Assembly (NCBI GenBank): GCA_013396655.1
Contig: WBMV01003161.1
Location: 1,046,274-1,110,273, forward strand
DNA: 64,000 bases
DNA from: Campylorhamphus procurvoides
Lineage: Eukaryota > Chordata > Aves > Passeriformes > Dendrocolaptidae
Reading direction: 5' to 3'
Part shown: positions 53,991 to 64,000 of the stretch, piece after piece
Numbering within the stretch: the first letter of the stretch is position 1
How the letters are laid out: every line of letters starts with the position of its first letter
The notes under the pieces: generated by a model
The model's input: the letters and a program-made list of their open reading frames with translations, nothing else
What the model was told of the DNA's origin: nothing
The model's database searches: none
Program-made: the position numbers and the translations under genes

Positions 53991-56900
53991 CATGGCTTTA
54001 ACAAGGGCCAGTTGGTTGATGTCAGGAGCAAATCCTGAGAATGTTCCCAGAGCTTGCAAACTCAGGTCACTATTTCAGTGCAAATAAGAAACAGCTATTT
54101 GTCAAGTGACATACAAAATTAAAACTTAGATTGATTCCTTCAACTCTAGAGGGTTCAGAAATAAGGCTTGAATGCCCACCTGAGAACTTACAAGGCTTTG
54201 GACATGAAAAAAACCTCAACCTACTCTCTCCACAAACACCAATGTAACAGCAAACCAGCTAAGTAGTATGTATCATGTATCTGTCCAATTATTTGTAATA
54301 ACAAAGTTAAACAAAACCCATATAAACATTCAGATAATTCACCAGCTACCAAAGTGGCAACAGTTTTATTCCAATGCATCAAAAGCTGAATTTTTAATAT
54401 TTCACTACAGTAATCTAAAATGAGTTTAAGATGAAAAAGAAAATAATCCCTCACACTATACCATTCCTTTTTCCAAAGGGTGTATCCATTGCGATCACAG
54501 AGTGTCAAGAACTTATATGAGGGCCACTATTTTTTTTTAATCATTATAACAATAATTGGAATTTATATCCAGCAAAGAGTACCAGTGAGCCAAGTCCAGT
54601 ATTACCATTGACTCAGCAAGACAAAACCTGCACACAGAAAACATCTGCACTCCCCCACTTCAACTATATCAGCACCACCTACTCATGCCACTTACTTTGG
54701 AAACACATTGAGAATTGCCCAGGTGCAAAATACCCTCCAATTGTCATTTTGAGCCCCTGGAGCAGAAGTCAACACCTCGTTGTACTTTTGCCTACATAGG
54801 AGAACATGCAGTCAAAGTGAGGAGCGGGTCCATTTACCCCACTGTACAAGATAAGCTTGAGAACCGATTTTCCTTTTAAGAAATAGCTCACAGAAGGCAA
54901 ATTTGTCACAACTATAAAAAACCAAACCAAACAAATAAACAAAAAATCCCAGCAACAACTCAACCAAAAGTACATAAAAGAAAAAGATTTTCCAGGTCTA
55001 TCTTTAGGGTCAAGGCAACAGGGCTGGTCTTGACAGTCTATAGATATGAATGATGTAAGGGGACAGGCACTGAAAACAGGGTTTAGCTTTCAGGAGCCAT
55101 CACAGATGTGTCTGCCCCCCAACCCAGCAGTTCTGTAGCATCCCACTGGTTACCACATCCATGGTCTGCACACACCAGATATTCCTGGCTGGTTTCTCAA
55201 CACACGGAAGCAGCTGCAACTCCACCTGCCCCTTCCCTCCACACCATCTAAAGCCACCACCCCTCCCCACAACAGGCTGCAACAAGAACTCTCCTACATT
55301 ACAAACCAAACATCGACACACAACAAACTACGGAAACATTCCGGAAGTCTCTGTTGCCTGTGAGCAAGAGAATGAAGATGAGGACACTGAAAGCTTGTCC
55401 TAAGGCAGATGCCCTGTCAAGGACTGAGCCCCTTCCCCAAGAGCACAGTTTATAAGAGGGGTCATTTAGGAAAAGAAAAAAAAAAAAAGAAATTGGGTTG
55501 CTGGCAAAGCCATGGTGAGATACATTAAATGTGGCTCATATTAATTAAAATACAGAAGAAAAATGTGTAATTTACTCAAGACTCCTAGCTAGTTTTAGAT
55601 CAAAATGACATCCTGTGGATAGCAAGTCAGCATGATCAGGTATTACACATTTCCAAACTATTCAATGATGCTTTTTATTGCTGGTATTGGTAGTTTGAAA
55701 AAATAATTTACAAAGAAAGAAGTATATGAAAGCATTACATTGAGCCAAAAAAAGCTTAAAGCCTGGCAATAACTCTGAATTCTTGCACATCCATCACATC
55801 TGTCATCCCAAAGAGGGGCAAACGCAGAGACCACGTAATAAGCAAGGCTGGGATGGCAGAAGATGTCCAGCCACAGGGAGGGGAGGCAAGAGGGACTGAA
55901 TTCAAATACTTGATTTTTTTCAAAGACATGGCTAATCAAGTGCTGCAGGTTCAAGTAACAGCTGTTCCTCATTGACTGCTACACAGGACACTGCAAACAG
56001 CTCAAAATTTCCTGACATTTTTTAAGGTAGAAACTTTACTATTATCATAAATACCAGCAAAACTGCTGAAGCACCACCTTACTCTTCCACTTAGCTCCTT
56101 GAAGCCAAGGGGAGGTCAGGAAATGAACTCAAATCTCTCCTAAAACACGTCTGAAGGGCCTTCCTTTGGGACAAGTTCCAACCCATGCCAAAACTGAAGG
56201 AAACCAAAAACATTCTCAGAACAGCTGAGGCTCTTCAGAAACATGCGGAAAAGTAGAAAGGCTAAAACTGGAACCTGGTGGGTTTGCTGTCCATAAAAGT
56301 CACAGTAATTTAATTTCTTTTAATGCTTACGTATTTTTCAACCATTCTGCTTTTTCAGCATGACTACTGTACCTTCTGTGGGAACAGCAGAGCAGGTAGA
56401 AGTGCTTGTAATGTAATGCCAGACAACTGCAATTCTTGCCAGCCAGGTTCCCCATTAATCTTCATCTTATGCATCAGCAACTGTAAACAAACTGGATTTT
56501 CTCAGAAATCTGATAATCACATCTTTGAAAAGTTTTCATGTCATGTAAGCTTAAACCAATATTTAATTGGCTTTTCTGAAAAGGAAAAATAATCTGGACC
56601 TGTGCAAGACTTGCAGTGGTGCAGTTGGAAAAAAGAATGTTGATTTGTCTTAGTTCTTTTGCTGACCTTTACAAAGTGATTGGCATTTTGCACCAAGATC
56701 TGCAAAAATAAGGATTAGACAGTAGAAAGCAACAATACATGACATTTTTAGGTGAGATTGATCGTACCTGAATCTTAGAACATTTCTTGCAGGAATTCAT
56801 AGCAAGAACTTAGGAGACCTGTTTGTGCCAGTTCCCCGAGATCACTATGACACCTGGAACATTCCATCATATACAACGTCACAAATATACAAAGGTCTAA

Positions 56901-57416
56901 GCCACATATCTGAATTTCTACACTCCAAAGTACAATGTGCTCAAATAATCTGAAAAACAGTATATGCCCAATAATTCCCTAAAGCTACCCCATTTGCCAT
57001 GTGTTCCTAAAACAAGCACAAAGCCTTCAAAAATAGAAAGCAAACTTTCAATGTTTCTTATTCAACCGGGTAAGAAGGAAACACAGTAAGATGAAACAAA
57101 ATAATATCATACCATGATGAGACAAAAAGGTCTTACCCATTGGGCCTCAGATGCTCAGTGAAATGTTACACTCAAATCTCTGACACCTCTCTGGTTAAGA
57201 TCTTCCTCAGCCCTCACTGACCCTGCTGGTGGTTCCACCACTGTGGAATCTTACTTGAACAGCTCATAAACGCTTGTTCTGCATCATGGCCAGGTACTGC
57301 AAGGCCAACCCCACAGCTTTCATCTTCTGTTTCCCTGCTTCTATTAGCAACTCTCTCAGTCCAAATGTTTCAAAGGTAATTATTACATCACGGTTTTCAA
57401 GCAGATATTTAAGCAC

Positions 57417-57614
57417 CTACACAAATAGGATTTGCACAAATCATTTCACAGGTCATGGTTTGGATGTTTAATCCAGCCTGACAGTCACAGCTGAAGTCTC
57501 CTTGGAGATTAGAGCAGTTGCTCTCCCTATTTCTTGGGTCACAACAGCAAAAGGTCTTAGTATTCCTCCAGCTCTTGAAGATTCTGTCAAAGAGACGATC
57601 TTGACCTCCAGAAA
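57417..57614 (-). CDS. Candidate exon with calcium-binding EGF motif
   Basis: On the minus strand a 65-codon open stretch contains C-S-N-L-Q-G-D-F-S-C-D-C (57,481-57,516). This fits exactly the Asx-hydroxylation pattern C-x-[DN]-x4-[FY]-x-C-x-C of calcium-binding EGF modules. A Q-A-G follows (the usual C-x-C-x2-G), with the sixth Cys ten residues after the fifth. Spacing Cys3-x8-Cys4-x-Cys5 is correct for EGF. Cys1 and Cys2 are less clear: a run of three Cys lies 10-12 residues before Cys3. The borders proposed here are an acceptor ending CTCCAAG and a donor at TAG|GTGCTT, giving a 198-bp exon of phase 1 at both ends, as EGF exons commonly have. GT|GTAGGT four bases earlier in the reading direction is an alternative donor. 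Known: such modules occur in secreted and membrane proteins. Inferred: that this is an exon at all. The gene is not recognised; it may be a decayed exon or chance. Confidence 0.3.
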
Positions 57615-60600
57615 CTTGGAGCAAATGCAAAATTACCCTAAGATATTTTCATAACTTCCCATGAATTCCAATGGCTTTTCACATATGCCACAATCTAGGT
57701 TAGGCACACGTATATTACTATAGGAATAAGGGCTTGGCACAGCCAAACTGAGCAAGAAAGAAACAGCACATATTTCATACCAGCTAGAATAATTTCAAAT
57801 CTTTTTCTACCTTTTCAGGAAACACTGCATATGGAGAGAGAAATCTTTTAGATAGCCTCAAAATTAATCAAATCAGACCAGTATTGAGTATTTCTAATAT
57901 TTATTAACCTTTATGTCTAAAGTCTTTTCTCTCAGCTACCCTCTTTTATCTTAAATATTTTCCTTTCTTTGATAAGGCTGCAATACCTTCTAAGCATTCC
58001 TAGGCTTAGAAGTCTAGCTTAAGATAATGCATGTAAAAGCTCAGTTTTGGCCAGAATTCCAAGTCACATAATCTGTATCTACATAGATAAGTTTGCGCTA
58101 GCCCAACTACATCAGTCATGTGAGAAATAAGGTACAATCACTGATCAGACTTCTGAGCACAGAGAATTTTTATGCGCAAAATTCTCTCTTCACAAACAAC
58201 ACACTCCACATGTGATGGATAAACTGCAGCAGCAACAGTCTTTGGTTGCATTTATCCCAAGGGTGATATTACAGCAATCTTTCCCTTTCCCAGACCCACC
58301 AACAGAGTGGTGAACAATTTAAGAGTCTCCTAAGATGAAATACCTCAACTAGTGATGTAGTATTAACTCGATCCTATCAATAAAAGCCACAGAACAGATA
58401 CTTTTTACTGATATACATCAGCATTACAGGGTAGTAATTCCTAAGGAGGAAGAATTACACCAATGTGAGAACTTCCAGTGGTGCAGCTGTGTTCAGAAGA
58501 ATCAAAGAAAGCATTTTGCTCATATAAATACGCTGTCATAACACAAGCAGAAGTAGTAAAAATGTGCCTTTCAGTAGAGTGGAAGTAATGTCTCCGCTTA
58601 ACAAGATGCTTCAAGTTCCTCAAGGGACTTGTTTATTTGTAACACAAAGCACTACACTTGCTGTTTCCATTATGTCATGTGTCATTTGTCTTTCTCAAAG
58701 AAATCTGGGTTGTCAATATCTATTTTATTGTTCAGCAAATTTTCATTACACATGCCATTATGTCTGCTTTCTGTTTCCCTGGTATACTTGCCACTTTTCA
58801 TATTTTTCTAAACAGTGACATATATTTAAATTCAGAGGGAAAATAAAAAAGAATCCTGTAAGTGGCCACCATGCCTAGGCAGTCTTTTCACAAACAATTA
58901 CCATTTCTCTTATTCAAGGATAAATTACTTGCAAAATTATATTGAAATCAGTCTTAGCATTTAGTTTCTTTGGAAGAGGACTCATCATTTGTTTTATTTT
59001 AAAGGGTTATAAACATTCTTAGCCCAGGGTCTGGCAATGGAAAGCAGCCAAAACTCTTACCCTGGAATCACTCACACACCTTCACCCCAAGCACTGAAAT
59101 CAATTTACCATATAGGATTTTAACATATCTGCTACCATAGGCAGAGTTGAGACCTTATTTCCATCCATTATTAAAAAAAAATCAAACCTTCAAGCCAGCA
59201 ATCCTATGTGATACATAAAACCACTGCATTAAAATTCAAAGGTGCATCTCTCTTAGGCCTTGAGAATACCACAGATCTCCAAGACTCCAAGAGCTTCTCC
59301 TGCACATATCTCACATTGTTTCAGATGGCAAAAACAGTTGGAATTTCTTTAAACATTGGTCTGCTTTTCAAATCCCTACAGTGACCTTGTTCAAACTGGT
59401 GCTGCAAGCTCAGAATGAAAACCAGCTCTGAAAGCATCCCCTCAGTGCCTCGTGTTCCCCCTTCGGTCCAGGGGAATCTCGCTTTGTGAAGAAAAGCAGC
59501 AGTGGTCCAGAGCCACATCTCAGACATCAGAATGATACCTTTACCATTTGAAACACCAAACAGGAGAGTTTCACAGAAACAGTAGCCTAAAAAGCATTTC
59601 CATATTCCTTTAGGAAGATAAAGGGATCATCTAAGAAAAAAGACAAGCTTCTAATGCTTCTGTTCATTCTACTGCTCTATATATGACAGAGCATATATAC
59701 GATACTACTCTATCTAAAAGAGCAGAACAACCTTGTATAGACTAACCTGCTTTTCAGTACTATTCCAAAGTTAACTGTCTCACAAAAGCCTTGAAGAAAG
59801 CCATGCTTAAAGGATTGTTTGCATAAAATGTGAAGGTAATGACTAACATTTTAACGTCTTTGAAGCACCACTTCACCATTCTTTTTTCAAACATCACTAC
59901 ACCCAAATAATAAAATTAATCAAATCCTTACTGATGGTCTCTTGAGAGGAGTCTGTTTTTAAAATAAATATATATGGTATATATCCATCTTCACAATGTA
60001 GATCTATCACTCCTGCCAGTGACATCCCTGTTTCTCTGTTAATATTCTGTCAAAATGAAGAAAATCTCATTCAGAGAGATTCTGATGAAGACGTAGGGGG
60101 GCATTACAAAAGTCAAGTCATTCTACAGTTTTGAAGAATGTTTCAGATCAGTACACAGTTATGAGTGATCAGATTTCAGGCTATTATTTATATTTTTTTA
60201 AGTCTGTCTAGGCTTTTGTGTTGCCTAACAAATACTCCCTATAAAACAGATGCCTGTAAGAGCTGCATTTACTTCCATTCTCTGATCCTGACTTCAAGCC
60301 TGCTTAACACAGGAGTCTTGAAAAAAAACACATATTGTGCTCCCGTTGAAAAAAACCTTAGTATTAACCTCCCCTGTCTTTGTAATGCTATACAAAACAA
60401 GGCAAGCAGAGTCATAAAGAGAAAAGAAACTGTTCCTCCAAGAAAGTGCTTTAATGAAGTAGAAAGGGTATAAACATCTTTGTATGCCTTGTGTGGAACA
60501 TGGAAAGTCACATGAAGAAAAAATGCAGGGAGCTTGTTCTCTGTCCTGTCAGAAAATGGCTGCTACATAAAAGCAGAAGTTACTGCCCTAAGGGAATCCT

Positions 60601-62569
60601 GCATTTCCTTTGCTGCTTTTTGTTTCCATCCTGCTTTCCTGCTAGTGACACCTCCCAGGCAAGGCAGAGTGTCAAGAGGCTTCAACCTACAGAAAACAAT
60701 CACACAACAACAAAAAATGGATCCAGACTGTCAGTGGAGTGGATACACTGGATAGAATTAACTGGGAGAACCTGTCTGTCCACATACTGTAAACTTCTAC
60801 TTAGATGCTGAATAATAAAACCTTCTCTCCAGTTTAAAATATTCCATTTTAACTACCATCTGGCTCTTTAGGTGCCTGCTTCGGTCAAAGAACAAAACTA
60901 AGAATCACAGAAATCACTTGGGTGGAAAAGAATGCAGATGATGCATGTTTGTTTTCAATTATTTGAAGCACTTGCTGTACAACAGTGCTGCCTCTCCTGG
61001 TAGATTTCACTGGGAAATAATTGTAGCAGATTTTTCAAGTTGGCCAATGTAAGTCATATAACATTCTAATGATATAACAAAACCATGGGCAAGGTACCTG
61101 CACTGGTATCAGGGCAACAGCAAAGAAGGTTAAAGCTTTTATCACCCAGGGCAAGATTCGAAAGGTCTGAGGTACTTTGGTGTGGTCACAAGAGACACAG
61201 CAGAGTTACAATCAGTTCATCTTTTCCTGAATAGCACCCGTGCAACAGAACTAACTGCATCTGAAGGAAAAAGAAGTGAGTCAATGAAAAGAATATGCTT
61301 GAAACTATTTGACTATAAAGATCAAAGTATGAGAGAAACAAGAGAATGGCAGTTATGTATAGGAAAAAAAAAATCTATATTTGATCTAGTTCAGGCTTCC
61401 TTTTGTGTCAGCACTTTAAATAACACAGCAAAGGTGCTGACAATAGTTCTGTTAACATTACTGTGAAAGCTACTAAAACTAAATGACATTTTAAAGACTT
61501 GAACTAATGGCCTGAACTGCAAACCCAAAACCAGGACTATTCCCACCATATTCCAATTGTCAGTGTATGTGGCCAATGGAAAAACAATGTAAATGAAATG
61601 GAGAAGAAAAGTAACTCTTCATGTAAGAGAAGAAAAAAAGCACCAGCAATTCCCAATCTTGCTAAGTTTCTAACTCAAAATTCAGAATATTCCCAATTTA
61701 CTATCCATGCAATTAAAGTGCAGCTATTAAGACCACATGAACTTTATTCTGTTCATAAATACTAAAGTTTTTAGTATGTTATAGTGTAAACTATATTACC
61801 ACACCTATTATAAATGCAGGTATCTGCTGAAAGACAAGATTTTTGTTGAAGTGTTTACAGAAGTCATCATAAGAATTATTTATTCTCATAATCAGAAAGA
61901 AAACAGTAATTGTCACTAGAACACCCAGCAGACTAAAATTACTGAATTGTGCTCACAGTTGTGTGCCATTAACTCTTGCAGCCATCTTTTCTACTTAGCT
62001 TTACTTGTACTCACTGTAGTGGAAATTATGGCTCCCACTACTCCTGCTGACTTATGGAAATAGTCCAGAGGGCCTGAGAATGGATTCCAAGGCTGGATCT
62101 CAGCTCAGAGCAAACCAACCAAGTGGTACAAGCAGTGGAATATACAGCATGCTCAGCATAACCCATCTGTACACGCTGAGCTCCACTCCCATGCAGAAAC
62201 GCCAGCAATGCCAACCTCTTGCACGGCTTCTGCCATGACTGTTCCACACACACGCAGGACATTCTCTGCAACAGGGACCAGTGTAGGGCTGTACTCACAA
62301 TAAAAAACTTTTCCTAACCATTGCTGCTTTACTATCCCTGAAAGAAAGCAGTACCATGGCCATCAAAAAGCCAGTGGCAAATTCCACAGTTCACTGCAAA
62401 GAAACTGGCACTTTAGGGCATAGGACACAGCAACATGTAAATCTTGCTTTACCTTAGGAAAGAAAAAAGCAGAGAGAAGCACAATTTAGCAGTAATGTGT
62501 AAATTCAATCCCCTGGTGTAAGAAATCATCTCTGATTGTACCACATAGTTCATACAACATGTCAAGTAC
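57615..62569. other. Unique non-coding DNA, no gene seen
   Basis: About 5 kb between the two minus-strand exon candidates. It has AT-rich sequence, short open frames and one weak CR1-like tail (60,901-60,943). If the two candidates belong to one gene, this is the intron between them. Confidence 0.65.
60901..60943 (-). mobile_element. Weak CR1 3'-tail remnant
   Basis: The plus strand reads AGAATCACAGAAATCACTTG, then GGTGGAAAAGAATGCAGATGAT. It matches the inverted CR1 tail (AGAATCACAGAATCACTTGGGTTGGAAAAGACC...) with small deletions, then fades. It is short, hence the modest confidence. Confidence 0.45.
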
Positions 62570-62694
62570 CTGTTTTATTACACCTGAAGGTGCACTAGAG
62601 TTGCTTTTCTCATACAGAGAAATATTTACAAGATGCTGCTTGATGTTATCTTTTGGTATTCCCTTGTAAAGGGCTGAGAAATTTACAGGCATTT
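62570..62694 (-). CDS. Candidate exon, product not recognised
   Basis: On the minus strand a 125-bp stretch runs from an acceptor-like GTTCAG (AG at 62,695-62,696) to the strong donor AAACAG|GTACTTG (GT at 62,568-62,569). In the open frame it encodes about 41 residues beginning M-P-V-N-F-S, with two N-glycosylation sequons (N-I-S and N-S-S). A better acceptor, TTGCCTTCCATTGCAG, lies 21 bp upstream (exon start 62,715). Using it puts stops in all three frames, so that version would be non-coding RNA. It is on the same strand as the EGF-like candidate 5 kb downstream in its reading direction. No domain is recognised and chance is a serious alternative. Confidence 0.15.
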
Positions 62695-62715
62695 CTGAAC
62701 ATCAACACTTGCATT

Positions 62716-64000
62716 CTGCAATGGAAGGCAAAGTAATTCAATGTTTACCCCCAGGTCTCACGGTATACTGCAGGATTATGTTCAATTCTGTAATGTCATC
62801 ATTTTCTCTCTAGAAAACTCAGCCTGATATGCTTTCTTCTGAACATTTAATCTGACATTTTACACTTTCTGTTGAAAACATATTAATATATGAAATATAC
62901 AGGTAGATAATATACTTATTATAGATATATAATAGCAAGCTTAAGTACAAGAAATAGTGGTATTCCATTCGGTGTAATAAACACAAATTCACAGTGGGGT
63001 AGATAAAAATTAAATAGAAAAGAAAAGCGATGTTAGAAAATACAGTAAAAGTTACTGCACCTAAAAGCCCTGACCAATAATTGGGCAGAACTGCCACAAC
63101 AACCACATGGAGATATTTCTTGAAACTGAAAGACAGACAATGTTGAATTTCAAAATGCTAAATAAGACATTGCAGTATCTCAATAAAACGCAGGCAATTT
63201 CAGTGTGATAAAATAAACCCCCACGGCCTTTCAGTACCAAAGAAAGGAAGTCAGAGTAGCAGTCAGACTCCAGTGAGAGATGAATGTTTAATCAAGAAAT
63301 AAGCCACACTTTTAGCATTTGTTCCTCTCTGAAGGAATTCCTGAGCAATACTTGCTCATTAGCTCGGACCAAATTCTCTAAGTTAAAACCCCACATAGCA
63401 GTCACATGAACTGAATCCTTCAGCCACCAAATTATTTTCTCCCAACCATAAGCAAATTATAATTTACAGCGCAAGAGATTAAAGACCATTTTATTACTTT
63501 TCAGTGCCAATCTGCCCTTACAATGCTGTAATTATGACTGGTCAAGTAGATCTTTAATTTGCACACCTCTTCCAAATACTGATTACGTGTGTTCTGCAGA
63601 CATCTGTACATACATACATCAAAGCTGCTGACTTCCACAGAATGTTAACCAGGGTCCCTTGTTCTTATTTTCTTTTTAGAGCTGAAACTCGATGTGTAAG
63701 GTCTATAAACAGGTCCACTTAGTCATTTTCTTACAAGCTGTTCATGTAGAAACTGTAATGTTCTGTTCTCCCCAGAAGCTTATAATACATCACATGGATA
63801 ATTGCATTTGAAAAGATTAAGCATGAAACACAGGAAACACCAATAAAATTCCAAGTATACCTGAGTCATCACTGAAGAAACACCATTATATTTTAAAGAG
63901 TAGGTAGCAATGCATGGAGGGTACAGGGGGGGACCACTAGGAAAAAAACAAAATAATACAGAAAAAGCAGCAGTTCAAGTTTCAAGGAACAGATTCACAT
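62716..64000. other. Unique non-coding DNA, no gene seen
   Basis: AT-rich sequence to the window edge, with a TA-rich patch near 62,880-62,940 and no supportable gene or repeat. Confidence 0.7.

Larger units (their letters stand above)
51703..57416. other. Unique non-coding DNA, no gene seen
   Basis: About 5.7 kb. It contains a nearly pure pyrimidine tract (53,594-53,633), a possible MIR-like remnant (53,895-53,990), an A-rich run at 55,476-55,488 and a C-rich, G-poor patch at about 55,110-55,320. Open frames stay near or under 105 codons and show no domain. Confidence 0.7.

Noticed and set aside
56323..56592. Cys-rich plus-strand frame after an acceptor-like TTCTGCTTTTTCAG
   Set aside because: The Cys spacing fits no module I know. 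The acceptor with a following AGCAG|GTAGAA donor would leave only a 35-bp exon.
1..64000. CRISPR arrays, operons, insertion sequences, prokaryotic promoters
   Set aside because: The window is vertebrate non-coding DNA. No regularly spaced repeats, gene clusters or bacterial signals are present.

Overview
This 64 kb window reads as non-coding vertebrate nuclear DNA, almost certainly from a bird. It is AT-rich and CpG-poor. Stop codons are frequent in all six frames and there is no prokaryotic gene layout. The bird call rests on fragments of CR1 LINE 3' tails (clear at 31.3, 47.4 and 51.3 kb, a weaker one at 60.9 kb) and on LTRs of families I know from bird genomes. The LTRs point to a songbird or near relative, but I cannot prove that here.

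Layout: 1-15.2 kb is unique sequence with one recognisable ancient MIR-like SINE (about 5.55-5.67 kb). A nearly complete solo LTR of an ERVL-like endogenous retrovirus lies at 15,232-15,950, 54 bp before a 61-base assembly gap (16,004-16,064). From 16.1 to 31.3 kb the sequence is unique, with a second MIR-like SINE (minus strand, about 25.75-25.91 kb) and one AT-rich block that looks like a conserved non-coding element (about 23.68-23.93 kb). From 31.3 to 51.7 kb there are CR1 tails, a hairpin at 31.37 kb, a 3' fragment of the same ERVL-like LTR family at 37.28-37.44 kb, and a second LTR-like element at 51.4-51.7 kb. From 51.7 kb to the end the sequence is mostly unique, with a possible third MIR-like copy near 53.9 kb.

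No complete protein-coding gene is visible. The longest open frame (187 codons) lies inside the solo LTR and is not a gene. Two exon-like segments on the minus strand deserve a check. One at 57,417-57,614 encodes an exact match to the calcium-binding EGF Asx-hydroxylation pattern. The other, at 62,570-62,694, has a good splice donor. If real, they would be consecutive exons of a minus-strand gene with an extracellular product, and most of the window would be intron. Otherwise the window is intergenic. No tRNA, rRNA, CRISPR array, CpG island or promoter could be supported.
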